From NCBI RefSeq assembly GCF_019740315.1, contig NZ_JAHXZR010000007.1:205239-269238 (forward strand): DNA of 64,000 nucleotides, in the 5' to 3' direction. The DNA is from Oceanobacter mangrovi (GTDB lineage: Bacteria; Pseudomonadota; Gammaproteobacteria; Pseudomonadales; Oceanobacteraceae). Shown here piece by piece: positions 36,341-45,235 of the stretch; within the stretch, counting starts at the first letter, position 1, and the number at the start of each line of letters is the position of its first letter. Below the pieces are notes generated by a model. It had not been told where the DNA came from and made no database searches. It saw nothing but the letters and a program-made list of their open reading frames with translations. The position numbers were made by a program, and so were the translations under genes.

Positions 36341-37846
36341 TTAGTGCGGGTTGCGTGGTCCAGCAGGACTTTGCTGCAAGGACTCATACAGTTCGGCCTC
36401 GGCGTTGGCTTCTTCAACCAGCGGGCCCGACAATTCCTTTTTCACCCGTACACCCAGTTTGCGGAAGCCGTCGGCCTGACTGAGTAAATTGCCACGGCCA
36501 GACTTCATCGAGTTCCAGGCATCCTCATAACTCTTGTTAACCGTTCCCAGCTGGCTGCCGAGACGCTCAAATTTTTCCACTACCACCACCAGCTTGTCGT
36601 ACAGCTTGCTGGCCTGATCGGCAAGTTTTTCGGTGCTCTGGTTACGCCGCTCAATCGCCCACAAACTGGCGACCGTTCTCAGGGTTGCCAGCAAGGTCGT
36701 TGGTGTAACCACCACGATCTTTTGCTCAAAAGCCATCGAGAACAAGCCTTCATCCTGCTGGAAAGCCAACATGAAGGCGGGTTCCACCGGCATAAACATA
36801 AATACAAAATCCGGCGAGTTTAGTCCATTCAGATTTTGATAAGCCTTGTTCCCAAGCCCTCTCACATGATTACGAACGGACTCAATATGCCGTTTCAGCG
36901 CGCTTGAGCGTGCTTCTTCTGTCACTGCATTGACATAGTCCGTATAGGCCGTCAGGGAGACCTTGGAGTCCACCACGATATGCCTGCCTTCTGGCAGTTT
37001 GATGATGACATCTGGCCGGTAACGCTGGCCGCTGCCATCTTCGTGACTCTGTTCCCGTACGTATTCAACGCCACGCCGCAGACCTGAACTGTCGAGCACG
37101 GTTTCGAGCACCATTTCGCCCCAGTTGCCCTGGGTTTTATGCTCCCCTCGCAAGGCGGTGGTGAGGGCATGGGCTTCGGAACTCATTTGCTGGTTAAGCT
37201 TGTGAAGCTCGAGCATTTGCGCCTGCAGGGCGGCGCGGTCTTTGGCATCGGACAGATGCACGTCTTCGACCTTTTTACGCAAACCGTCCAGCTGTTCCCG
37301 GAACGGCGTCAGCAGGCTGTTGAGCCCTTGCTGGCTTTGCTGGGTAAACTGCTGTTGTTTGTGTTCAAAGATTTTTTGCGACAGCTGCTCAAATTCCTGC
37401 AACAACTGCGCACGATTCTGCTGCAACAATGCCAGCTTTTCATCGGCGTGTTGCTGCTGCAGTTCACGTACCTGCTGTTCGCTGGCCAGCCGGCTGTGTA
37501 GCTCCTGCAGCTGGCGCTGTAACTCGTCATTGCGCTGTTGCCAGTGCTGCTGCAACTTCGCACGTTCCTGTTCGAGCTGCTGTTTCTGTTGCAGGGCTGC
37601 GGTGCTACGCTCCTGCCAGCGGGCCGCCTCGGTACGGATTTCCGCCAGCTGTTGTTGCAGCCCTCGTGCAGCATGTTCGTATGCTTGTTGCTGTTCGAGC
37701 AATTGCTGCTGATGGTCTTGCCGCAGCTGCCGCTGCAGACGCTGGCTGTGTAAGGCCATGGCCAGCACGCCAGCGGCCACACCAACCAGCGCGGGTAATA
37801 ACATGGGCAATAACGGATTCAGCCAGGACAGGCTGTCAGCAGCCAT
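36341..37846 (-). CDS. rmuC: DNA recombination protein RmuC
   Basis: RmuC-family protein of 501 residues that limits inversions at short inverted repeats in E. coli; predicted nuclease-like fold. One N-terminal membrane helix (LLPMLLPALVGVAAGVLAMA) is followed by a long coiled coil (about 35-215, very rich in Gln/Leu/Glu) and the conserved domain with GNWGEMVLETVLDSSGLRRG, RYRPDVIIKLP, VVDSKVSLTAY and MFMPVEPAF. Its ATG overlaps the stop of the upstream barrel gene by one base (TGATG). The Gln-rich code makes the opposite strand look like a cysteine-rich frame, which is an artefact. Confidence 0.93.
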   Translation of the reverse strand: MAADSLSWLNPLLPMLLPALVGVAAGVLAMALHSQRLQRQLRQDHQQQLLEQQQAYEHAARGLQQQLAEIRTEAARWQERSTAALQQKQQLEQERAKLQQHWQQRNDELQRQLQELHSRLASEQQVRELQQQHADEKLALLQQNRAQLLQEFEQLSQKIFEHKQQQFTQQSQQGLNSLLTPFREQLDGLRKKVEDVHLSDAKDRAALQAQMLELHKLNQQMSSEAHALTTALRGEHKTQGNWGEMVLETVLDSSGLRRGVEYVREQSHEDGSGQRYRPDVIIKLPEGRHIVVDSKVSLTAYTDYVNAVTEEARSSALKRHIESVRNHVRGLGNKAYQNLNGLNSPDFVFMFMPVEPAFMLAFQQDEGLFSMAFEQKIVVVTPTTLLATLRTVASLWAIERRNQSTEKLADQASKLYDKLVVVVEKFERLGSQLGTVNKSYEDAWNSMKSGRGNLLSQADGFRKLGVRVKKELSGPLVEEANAEAELYESLQQSPAGPRNPH

Positions 37847-38505
37847 CAGAAAGATCCTCGCAGACCAATGTTGAAGCCATAGGCCGAGACGTCTTCAAAG
37901 CGGGTACGGCTATATTCGAGAATAAAACGCTGATGACTGGCCGAGTTACGATCGAGTTGAAATGCCAGCCCGGTGCGCCACACCGGCGAGCAGCCGTCCA
38001 TATGACTACTGTCGCTATCGGTTTCCAGCCGCACTGACCAACAATGGCGGCCAATATCAAACCAGGGTTCAATCAGCGGGGTTGGTAATACCGCTCTGAC
38101 ATACCAACCGGCGCTGCTGCCATGAAAGCGGTTCTCATCGCGGCTGATATCGTCGTCATTTGGCTTGCCCCAGAGGTTCAGGCCAAGTCCGGCAAAGAGG
38201 AAATTCTGCACGCCCAAACCGGCTTCGAGGTGATAGTTGATGCCCGCTGCGTACTCGTGATCCTCGTTACGGCCACGACTGTCGACGTATTCCGGGACTT
38301 TCCATTCAAAGAAGGAGTAGCCGATGGAGCCATCGGCATAAGGGTAAAACCAGTCCGACGAAGACGAGGCATCGTTACGCCATTGCCGTTGCAGGCTGTC
38401 GAGATTTGGGCCAGGCCCCTGCACGCTGATGTCCAGCGCCTGCACCATCGGGGTTACCAGCAACGCCAGCCAGATCAGCCGCCGCTGTAAACCTTGCCAT
38501 ACCAT
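37846..38505 (-). CDS. Predicted secreted/outer-membrane barrel protein
   Basis: A 219-residue protein with a signal peptide (MVWQGLQRRLIWLALLVTPM, cleavage near VQA) and a mature part of amphipathic strands ending in Phe (IGLRGSF). It reads like a small beta-barrel of the lipid A deacylase/OmpW size, but I do not see the catalytic His-Ser pair needed to call PagL. Stop codon overlaps the rmuC ATG. Last-but-one gene of a probable rpe-gph-barrel-rmuC unit. Confidence 0.65.
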   Translation of the reverse strand: MVWQGLQRRLIWLALLVTPMVQALDISVQGPGPNLDSLQRQWRNDASSSSDWFYPYADGSIGYSFFEWKVPEYVDSRGRNEDHEYAAGINYHLEAGLGVQNFLFAGLGLNLWGKPNDDDISRDENRFHGSSAGWYVRAVLPTPLIEPWFDIGRHCWSVRLETDSDSSHMDGCSPVWRTGLAFQLDRNSASHQRFILEYSRTRFEDVSAYGFNIGLRGSF

Positions 38506-38540
38506 GGACGTCCCTCCCCTTACAGCCTGCGGCCGAATTG

Positions 38541-39263
38541 TCAGTCACGCACCAGCAGATCTTCCAGCGAATGGATAATCAGGTTGGGCTGGGCTGTGGC
38601 AATGTTTTCACCATGGTTATAACCATAGGGAACCGCTACCGTCATACAACCGGCGGCCTTGCCTGCAAACATGTCATTGCGGGAATCGCCAACCATCACA
38701 CAGCGCTGCGGATTAACCCCCAGTTCCTCACAGGCAAACAGAATCTGCGCCGGGTCCGGCTTGCGTTGTTCGAGGTCGTCACCACAGACAACAAAGTCGA
38801 ACACTGTGCCCCAGCCCAGAGAGTCGATCAGCGGTTCGGTAAACAAGCGGGGTTTGTTGGTCACCAGCATCATGCGTACGCCCATGGCGGCCATCCGCAC
38901 CAGGGTTTTCTGCACACCGGGATAAACACCGGTGGCCGTCCGCAGGTTGTGCAGATAAACCTCGTCGAAATGCGCCCGCGCTGGCGCAACATCTGCTTCA
39001 TCGAGCGCCTGGGCACGCATGTCGTTGCCATCACACAAGGCCCGTCGGACCAGCATGTCAGTGCCGTTGCCTACCCATTCAGCCACCAGCACCTCACCGG
39101 CAGGCTGGCGGCCAAGCGACACCAGCATGCTGTCCACCGCTCGCGCCAGATCCGGCACGCTGTCGATCAGGGTACCGTCGAGATCAAACAACACGGCTTC
39201 AGGTTTGATTTCATCACCACGGGCGGTAAAAAAATCACAGATCACACTATTCCAGATCGACAT
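38541..39263 (-). CDS. gph: Phosphoglycolate phosphatase
   Basis: HAD-superfamily phosphatase that removes 2-phosphoglycolate arising from DNA repair. Residues: DLDGTLIDS (nucleophile Asp27 and acid Asp29), VTNKP (Thr, motif II), RKPDP (Lys, motif III) and GDSRND (motif IV). Its 240 residues and helical cap fit the Gph family. AGGGA lies about seven bases before the ATG. Follows rpe by 43 bases, a common pairing, but the trpE gene that often comes next is absent. Confidence 0.9.
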   Translation of the reverse strand: MSIWNSVICDFFTARGDEIKPEAVLFDLDGTLIDSVPDLARAVDSMLVSLGRQPAGEVLVAEWVGNGTDMLVRRALCDGNDMRAQALDEADVAPARAHFDEVYLHNLRTATGVYPGVQKTLVRMAAMGVRMMLVTNKPRLFTEPLIDSLGWGTVFDFVVCGDDLEQRKPDPAQILFACEELGVNPQRCVMVGDSRNDMFAGKAAGCMTVAVPYGYNHGENIATAQPNLIIHSLEDLLVRD

Positions 39264-39306
39264 CGGGATTCCCTTTCAGCGGATACACGTCAGTTGGCGG
39301 CCAAAA

Positions 39307-39990
39307 TCAGCGTTTGGCAGCAGCCAGTTCGACACGCATCTGGTCGATCACGGCCTTGTAGTCCGGCTTGCCGAAAATAGCGGAGCCCGCCACAAACATG
39401 TCGGCACCGGCTTCAGCGATTTCACGGATATTGTCAGTCTTGACGCCACCGTCGATTTCCAGGCGGATGTCGTAGCCGGAAGCATCAATGCGCTGACGAG
39501 CTTCACGCAGCTTGTCGAGGGTGCCCGGAATAAACGACTGGCCACCAAAACCCGGGTTCACCGACATCAGCAGGATCACGTCCAGCTTGTCCATCACGTA
39601 ATCGAGGTAGTGCAGTGGTGTCGCCGGGTTGAACACCAGGCCAGCTTTACAGCCATGGGATTTGATCAGCTGCAGGGTGCGGTCGACGTGGTCGGAAGCT
39701 TCCGGGTGGAAGGTAATGTAGCTGGCACCGGCTTCGGCAAAATCGCCGACGATGCGGTCAACCGGCGACACCATCAGGTGGACGTCGATCGGTTGCTGGT
39801 AGCCGTTGGCGTCCATGTATTTTTTCAGCGCCTTGCACACCATCGGGCCAATGGTCAGGTTCGGCACGTAGTGATTGTCCATCACATCGAAGTGAACCAC
39901 GTCGGCACCGGCGTCCAGCACAGCGGCAACGTCCTCACCCAGACGGGCAAAATCAGCAGACAGAATCGAAGGAGCAATCAAATCAGACAT
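39307..39990 (-). CDS. rpe: Ribulose-phosphate 3-epimerase
   Basis: Interconverts ribulose 5-phosphate and xylulose 5-phosphate in the pentose phosphate pathway. The TIM barrel shows [29 protein letters not shown] (metal His/Asp), DVHLMV (second His), [23 protein letters not shown] (catalytic Asp) and VAGSAIF. Start at the ATG for [10 protein letters not shown] gives 227 residues, as in homologues; an upstream ATG at 40023 would add 11 unsupported residues. First gene of the gph operon. Confidence 0.95.
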   Translation of the reverse strand: MSDLIAPSILSADFARLGEDVAAVLDAGADVVHFDVMDNHYVPNLTIGPMVCKALKKYMDANGYQQPIDVHLMVSPVDRIVGDFAEAGASYITFHPEASDHVDRTLQLIKSHGCKAGLVFNPATPLHYLDYVMDKLDVILLMSVNPGFGGQSFIPGTLDKLREARQRIDASGYDIRLEIDGGVKTDNIREIAEAGADMFVAGSAIFGKPDYKAVIDQMRVELAAAKR

Positions 39991-40096
39991 GGTCGGGCAC
40001 ACGGTTTGGAAATGAGATTCCATTGTAAGGGTTAGGAACGGCTTTTGCAGCCTTGCCAGTAATGGATTCCCCCAGCCAATTTACTGACGCCTGTTT

Positions 40097-41293
40097 ATGA
40101 CTGCTGTTTTACGCCACCAGCCCTTGTTGCGCCTGTTCTGCCAGCTGATCAGCCTGCTGCCAGCGGCACTGTTGCCGCTGCCAGCCCTCGCCGCTGACAA
40201 CCCAGCAGACGGGCAAGCCACTGCCGCTTCAGACAGTCAGTCCAACACGGATGCCAGTACTTCGACCAGCGAGACGGAAGCGCAAGCGGCTGCACCCGAG
40301 CGCGTGCTTCCCGATGAAGTACGCGAGCGCCACGCCGCCGTGCTGGAATATCTGCAACTGTTTCAGCGCAGTGACGAAATCATCACCCTGAGCGCCGATG
40401 ACCAACCCTTCTATGGTTTGTTTCTGCAGGAACGCAGTGGCCAGCCGCAGGGCGGCGCGCTGATTCTGCACGCCGAAGGAGAACACGGTTTATGGCCACA
40501 ATCGACTGGCATGTTACGGGAAGTATTGCCGGACTACGGCTGGTCGACCCTGACCCTGCAGCTGCCTGATCCGCCCGCCCTCCCCGTGCCACCAACCTCG
40601 GTGTATCAGCCACTGGACTCAGCCGCCGCGGGTCAGCCAGACCAAGCTGTAGATCAAACGGCAGACCCGGCAGCAACGACCTCAACAGCGGCTGAGCCAC
40701 CCCAGGCTGATGGCGAGCCAGCCACCGCACAATCGAACGATCCCAAAACCGTCGCCGAGCCGATCAAGGTCGATCCGGTCAAACAGCAACAGGCAGAGCA
40801 AACCACCCGCTTCGAGCTCGCCAGCCAGACCTATCGGGCCACTACGGTCGAGCGTATTCGTCAGGGGGTTGCCTACCTGAATGGCCAGGGCCAATACAAT
40901 CTGGTGGTGATTGCCTATGGCAACAGTGCCAACGCCGCCGCCCAGTGGCTCAACGAAACCGTACGCATCAACGAGTCCGGTAAGGCTGCCAAGGGGCTGG
41001 CGCTGATTATGATCAACGCCCGCGAAGACACTGCCGCCAAGGTGCCGCTGAACCAGCAACTCGGCACTTTGCTGATCCCGATGTTTGACCTGCTGACGGA
41101 AGACAATCAGCTATCGGCTTACCAGCTGCATCAGCGGGCGGGCCTTATGCGCCATAAAAATCGCCTTGGTTACCAACAGTTTCAGCTGAAGACGCCGATA
41201 ACGGATACAGACGCCGACGCTGCCATGATCCGTCGTATCCGGGGCTGGTTACGCGCCAATGCTGCTGGGACCCGGGTAGGGCTGAATCGCTGA
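40097..41293 (+). CDS. DUF3530 periplasmic protein
   Basis: A 398-residue secreted protein of unknown function. It has a Leu-rich signal peptide (cleavage near ALA at about 33), then a low-complexity Ala/Ser/Thr/Gln stretch (about 35-65), and DUF3530 segments that resemble an alpha/beta hydrolase without an obvious Ser-nucleophile elbow (GALILHAEGEHGLWPQ and LVVIAYGNSANAA). A second Pro/Ala/Gln-rich insert of about 80 residues (165-240) splits the fold. Divergent from rpe. No Shine-Dalgarno is clear. Confidence 0.82.
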   Translation: MTAVLRHQPLLRLFCQLISLLPAALLPLPALAADNPADGQATAASDSQSNTDASTSTSETEAQAAAPERVLPDEVRERHAAVLEYLQLFQRSDEIITLSADDQPFYGLFLQERSGQPQGGALILHAEGEHGLWPQSTGMLREVLPDYGWSTLTLQLPDPPALPVPPTSVYQPLDSAAAGQPDQAVDQTADPAATTSTAAEPPQADGEPATAQSNDPKTVAEPIKVDPVKQQQAEQTTRFELASQTYRATTVERIRQGVAYLNGQGQYNLVVIAYGNSANAAAQWLNETVRINESGKAAKGLALIMINAREDTAAKVPLNQQLGTLLIPMFDLLTEDNQLSAYQLHQRAGLMRHKNRLGYQQFQLKTPITDTDADAAMIRRIRGWLRANAAGTRVGLNR

Positions 41294-41408
41294 AGCGGTA
41301 TGGCCCGGCAAAACCGCAGACGGCTTCTATACTGCAAATAGATTCAGGCGACGGCATCAGCAACAGCCGCAAACGCCTGCACCGGCTTATTGCACAAGGA
41401 TAACGTCC

Positions 41409-41999
41409 ATGGCGACACCGATATTTGTCACCGCAGCCAGTATCGCTGCCGAGCTGCACCAGGCCATGCTGGAGGCCAAGGGGCTGGCGCTGACCGCCAA
41501 GAATGCCCGCGCGCTGGCAGTACGGGCAGGCTCCAAAACCGTTGGTTTCAAGGCCATCACCCATTTTATTGATGAACTGGCCAGCGACATTATTCGCCAG
41601 AGCCAGTACATCAATGGCGTGTCGGAAAGCCTCTCCCAACAAGCGGTCGCCTTGTGGCGCGCCAATACCGCTGCCAGCAAGTTTGAATGGCTCGAACGCC
41701 AGCAGCTGCCGTGGGGCGAGTCGCTGCGGGAATCCATGCAGACCTGCTATGAGGAGCGGGAACGGCTGTCGCAGCTGTTGCACCGCGGCCTGCGGGAGCT
41801 GGAAGCCCAGCTCGAAGAAGGCGACAAACACATCCGCACCGCCAACCTGATTGCCACCTCGAGCAAGGTTGAAGCGGCGTCGGCCGGTGATTTCCGCGCC
41901 CAGCTGGAGGTGATTGCCCACAACATCACCATCACCGCCAGCCAGATTCGCCAGCATCTCACCAATGCCCGGCGCTTGCTCAACCAGAAACAGGTGTGA
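41409..41999 (+). CDS. Soluble chemoreceptor-like protein lacking a sensor domain
   Basis: A 196-residue helical cytoplasmic protein without membrane segments. Two stretches resemble the signalling hairpin of methyl-accepting chemotaxis proteins: NARALAVRAGSKTVGFKAIT (near 31-50) and a C-terminal one (TANLIATSSKVEAASAGDF near 143-161). These match the QTNLLALNAAIEAARAGE-type core, loosely but in order. It has no HAMP, no PAS and no periplasmic part. AAGGA is eight bases before the ATG. The following gene, 40 bases on, is a di-iron MBL-fold protein like the oxygen-sensing partner of a Treponema chemoreceptor, so the two likely form a sensor pair. Confidence 0.62.
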   Translation: MATPIFVTAASIAAELHQAMLEAKGLALTAKNARALAVRAGSKTVGFKAITHFIDELASDIIRQSQYINGVSESLSQQAVALWRANTAASKFEWLERQQLPWGESLRESMQTCYEERERLSQLLHRGLRELEAQLEEGDKHIRTANLIATSSKVEAASAGDFRAQLEVIAHNITITASQIRQHLTNARRLLNQKQV

Positions 42000-42039
42000 G
42001 CCACCAGCCACAGTTGATACAGCCAAACCGGGGGATCCC

Positions 42040-42774
42040 ATGCAGGCCACAGTAATTTACGAAGATGGTGACCACCGCTGGATTATGTTCGGCCGCGATG
42101 CCAACAAGTCTGGCGGCATTATTGATACCAACCAGTACATGATCCAGAGCGGTGACCAGGCGATTCTGCTCGATCCGGGCGGTATCGAGTTGTTCGCACC
42201 AATGCTGTCAGCGGTGCTGAAGTTTGTCCCGGCGGACAAGATCACCCATCTGTTCGCCAGCCACCAGGACCCGGACATTATTTCGTCGCTGGGATTGTGG
42301 GATCAGGCCCTGCCCAAGGCCAAACTCTATTCGCCGTGGCTGTGGGAAAGCTTTATTCGTCACTTTGGTATGGAACGGATTCAGTTTTGTCCGATCCCGG
42401 ACGAAGGCCAAACCATCAGCCTGGGGAGGATTCAGCTGCAGTTTGTGCCCGCTCACTACCTGCATTCTTCCGGCAACTTCCACGTCTATGATCCGAAAGC
42501 CAAAATCCTCATGAGTGGTGACGTTGGTGCCGCGCTGGAAGAACCGGATGCGCCTCTGTATGTCGATAATATGGCGACCCATACGCCGAAGATGCGCAAG
42601 TTCCACCAACGCTGGATGCCCTCCAATGAAGCCAAACAGGACTGGATTCGACGAGTACGCCAGCTGGATATCGATATCATGGCGCCACAGCATGGCCGCC
42701 TGTTTCAGCAAAAGCAGGTCGGTGAATTCCTCAACTGGTTTGAAGAGCTGCCTGTCGGTATTGCAGTACGCTGA
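42040..42774 (+). CDS. Di-iron metallo-beta-lactamase-fold protein (ODP/flavodiiron-like)
   Basis: A 244-residue protein with the fold and ligand spacing of flavodiiron proteins and of the oxygen-binding di-iron protein (ODP) of chemotaxis, but without a flavodoxin domain. Candidate metal ligands are His75, Asp77, Asp79 (SHQDPD, where flavodiiron proteins have HxExD), a His at 139 or 142 (AHYLHSS), Asp161 (MSGDVG) and His218 (PQHGR). Asp at 77 in place of Glu is a change from the canonical set. The start is placed behind GGGGGAT. Probable role: binds O2 or redox signals for the upstream chemoreceptor-like protein; inference from gene pairing. Confidence 0.75.
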   Translation: MQATVIYEDGDHRWIMFGRDANKSGGIIDTNQYMIQSGDQAILLDPGGIELFAPMLSAVLKFVPADKITHLFASHQDPDIISSLGLWDQALPKAKLYSPWLWESFIRHFGMERIQFCPIPDEGQTISLGRIQLQFVPAHYLHSSGNFHVYDPKAKILMSGDVGAALEEPDAPLYVDNMATHTPKMRKFHQRWMPSNEAKQDWIRRVRQLDIDIMAPQHGRLFQQKQVGEFLNWFEELPVGIAVR

Positions 42775-42948
42775 GCGGCGCGACAGGTCAGCAAACAACA
42801 GCAACAGAAAACGTCGTCTGGCCTGCGGCGACGTTTTCCGGTTTGTTCAGCATATTTGCAATTAACAGTTTTTTTGCCCATCCGGCTTGTGGTCAGTAGA
42901 CTCTGCGCCCTTTCCCCTCCCGCTTTGCCAGTCGTCCCGGAGCTTTTT

Positions 42949-44139
42949 GTGTCCAGCAGTCTCAGTCAATTGATCCGCAGCCTCGCTTTGCCCGTTTATA
43001 TCCCCGGCCTGTTGACCGCCATGTCACAGACCTCGGTGCTGGTACTGTTGCCACTGTACGTCCTGCAACTCGGTTATGGGCCCTCGGTTGCTGCACTGAT
43101 GCTGGCTTCGCGTGGGGTTGGCCAGCTGCTCGGTGACGTACCTGCTGGCATGGTCGCCGGCCGCTGGGGCGACCGTACCTGTCTGATTCTGGGCAACGCC
43201 GGTTATGTGGTTGGCTATAGCCTGATCACCCTCACCAGTGATATCTGGTTACTGGGACTGGGCGGTATTATCACCGGTATGGCGATGTCGTTTTCGCTGC
43301 TCGGACGGCAGTCCTACATCAGTCATCGAGCGGCCCCCAATCAGCGTGGCCGGGTGATTTCGCTGATGGCTGGCGGCATGCGGATTGGCTCCCTGATTGG
43401 TCCGGCCGTTGGCGGTTTGGCAGCCGCCCAGCTGGGCTACCAGATCACCTTTGGCGCCATGGTGGTGCTGGCCTTAACTGCGCTGCTGATCGTGTTGTTC
43501 AGTGCCGAAAAAGGTGAGCGCGAAAGCAGCAAGATTCCCCACGGCCTGCGCGCCATTCGCGACGTAATTGTGGAACACAAACACGCCTTCTGGACCGCCG
43601 GGCTGGCGATGATTGCGCTGCAATTTATGCGTGCTGGCCGAGTAGCGCTATTGCCACTGGCCGGTAATGCCATGGGACTGGATGTTGATGAAGTGGGTCT
43701 GGTGGTCTCCGCCGCCGCGCTGATGGACAGCCTGATCTTTATGCCTGCGGGTATTGCCATGGACCGTTGGGGCCGCAAGGCCGTGGCGGCTCCCAGCCTG
43801 CTGTTATTTGCCATTGGTCTGGCACTGTTGGGCTGGGCCGACACCTTCCCGTTGCTACTGGCTGCGGCACTGCTGATTGGTACCGGTAATGGTCTCAGTG
43901 CTGGCGTCGTGATGGTACTGGGTACCGATTTTGCCCCCCAACATGGTCGCGCCCGCTTTATGGGCGTCTGGAAGCTGGTGTCAGATTCGGGCCAGGCGGC
44001 TGCGCCACTGGTGATCAGTGGTCTGCTGTCCTTTGCCAGCCTGTTGCTGTGCTCCCAGCTGGTCGCCCTGACCGGGCTGGCTGGCTTCTACTGGATGAAA
44101 ACCCGAGTTACCGAAACCCTGGTGAAAGAGCCTCGATAA
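42949..44139 (+). CDS. Major facilitator superfamily transporter
   Basis: Inner-membrane transporter of 396 residues with twelve predicted helices. MFS motif A is recognisable between helices 2 and 3 (GMVAGRWGDRTCLI) and again in the second half (GIAMDRWGRKAVAA), and helix 5 has GPAVGG. The start is GTG, with GGAG seven bases upstream, giving a first helix after residue 12; an ATG at 42856 would add 31 residues of poor fit. Substrate unknown, probably a drug or metabolite exporter. Ends 193 bases before the alkyltransferase gene. Confidence 0.88.
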   Translation: MSSSLSQLIRSLALPVYIPGLLTAMSQTSVLVLLPLYVLQLGYGPSVAALMLASRGVGQLLGDVPAGMVAGRWGDRTCLILGNAGYVVGYSLITLTSDIWLLGLGGIITGMAMSFSLLGRQSYISHRAAPNQRGRVISLMAGGMRIGSLIGPAVGGLAAAQLGYQITFGAMVVLALTALLIVLFSAEKGERESSKIPHGLRAIRDVIVEHKHAFWTAGLAMIALQFMRAGRVALLPLAGNAMGLDVDEVGLVVSAAALMDSLIFMPAGIAMDRWGRKAVAAPSLLLFAIGLALLGWADTFPLLLAAALLIGTGNGLSAGVVMVLGTDFAPQHGRARFMGVWKLVSDSGQAAAPLVISGLLSFASLLLCSQLVALTGLAGFYWMKTRVTETLVKEPR

Positions 44140-44264
44140 CCCCAAAGGTTGAAACCAACGCTGGAATAAACGGACAGGGAGAAAACGCCCGTTCTATAAA
44201 ACTGTCTGAATCAAGAAATTGTCAGACAGTCCAAACAATGCAGGGCTATTCGGGTCAGAGGGGT

Positions 44265-44292
44265 ATGACCGGATGCGCCAACTGGCTAGAAT
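44265..44292 (+). promoter_or_regulatory. Candidate sigma-70 promoter of the alkyltransferase gene
   Basis: ATGACC at 44265-44270 and TAGAAT at 44287-44292 are 16 bases apart. They place transcription start near 44300, which argues for the ATG at 44333 and against upstream start codons. Confidence 0.4.
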
Positions 44293-44332
44293 GGGCGCGT
44301 CTTATAACAATTACTCCAGACACGGCAGCCTG

Positions 44333-45235
44333 ATGCATTCCAACAGCGGTTATACCCAAGTGATCATCGATTATCGGCAACGACAAGCCAACTATCAGGC
44401 CATCGCCTGTCTGGTTGGACCTGCGGACCAGCCACTGGCTGATTTATCCGCACCGGAGCTGGAACAGCTGGCTGGCTGGAACAACTGCAGCACAGCTGAC
44501 GTCCAGCAATTGTTTCCTGCCCATTGGCTGGCGACCGCCTTGCAACAGCAGCTACTGGACTTACAATCCTCTCCAGCCCCAACCAGCGGCGGGCCACACT
44601 ACTCGCTATTGCGACTCGACGCCCCCAGTGCGATCACCTCGATAGAGTACGGCTCAGGTTTTACCCCCTTTGGTGAAGCCTTTATCGCTTGGTGCGGCGA
44701 CGGCATTTGCCAGCTGTGTTTTCTAGACAGCAGCCTGCTAATGCCGGAGCAAGACAGCGCTCACGACAGTCCCCAGGACAGCCTCTACGAAGCTTCGCCA
44801 TTTTACGAGTCCATTGAAGCCCTGCTGCGACGCTGGCCAGCCGCCGACCTGCAGGAAAACAATGCCAGTGCCCAGACTCTGCTGGACCAGATTCCCTGGT
44901 TTGGAGCCCGTCAGCATAGCCCGGCGCTACGTTTATTGGTGCGTGGCAGTGACTTCCAGCTGCAGGTCTGGCAAACCCTGTTATCCATGCCTTACGGCAG
45001 TCTCAGCAGTTATGGTGATCTGGCAAACTCAGTTGGCCGTCCCAATGCCAGCCAGGCTGTAGGCAACGCCGTCGGCGCCAACCCGATTGGCTGGCTGATT
45101 CCTTGTCATCGTATCGTCCGTGCCAGTGGTGAACCCGGCGGCTACCGTTGGGGGCTGCGACGTAAAATGACCATGTTAATGAGCGAACGTTGCCGCAGTT
45201 TTCAACGTGGTCAGTTCAGTCTGTCAGAAAGATGA
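44333..45235 (+). CDS. O6-alkylguanine-DNA alkyltransferase with Ada-like N-terminus
   Basis: Suicide DNA repair enzyme taking alkyl groups from guanine. The C-terminal third is a complete MGMT domain: SDFQLQVWQTLLSMPYGS, YGDLANSVGRP, AVGNAVGANPIGWLIPCHRIVRASG with the acceptor Cys in PCHR. The front 140 residues weakly resemble the AraC-type DNA-binding half and middle segment of Ada (YQAIACLVGP and ITSIEYGSGFTPFGEAFIAW), but the helix-turn-helix is not clear. Start chosen after the promoter; ATGs at 44273 and 44291 are alternatives. Its last 12 bases overlap the end of the DUF924 gene on the other strand. Confidence 0.85.
   Translation: MHSNSGYTQVIIDYRQRQANYQAIACLVGPADQPLADLSAPELEQLAGWNNCSTADVQQLFPAHWLATALQQQLLDLQSSPAPTSGGPHYSLLRLDAPSAITSIEYGSGFTPFGEAFIAWCGDGICQLCFLDSSLLMPEQDSAHDSPQDSLYEASPFYESIEALLRRWPAADLQENNASAQTLLDQIPWFGARQHSPALRLLVRGSDFQLQVWQTLLSMPYGSLSSYGDLANSVGRPNASQAVGNAVGANPIGWLIPCHRIVRASGEPGGYRWGLRRKMTMLMSERCRSFQRGQFSLSER

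Noticed and set aside
37242..37712. Cysteine-rich plus-strand frame opposite rmuC
   Set aside because: Cys codons arise from CAG/CAA-rich coiled-coil coding on the other strand; rmuC is the clear gene.
37846..38505. Lipid A deacylase PagL
   Set aside because: Size and signal peptide fit, but no convincing catalytic His-Ser arrangement was seen, so only a barrel protein is called.
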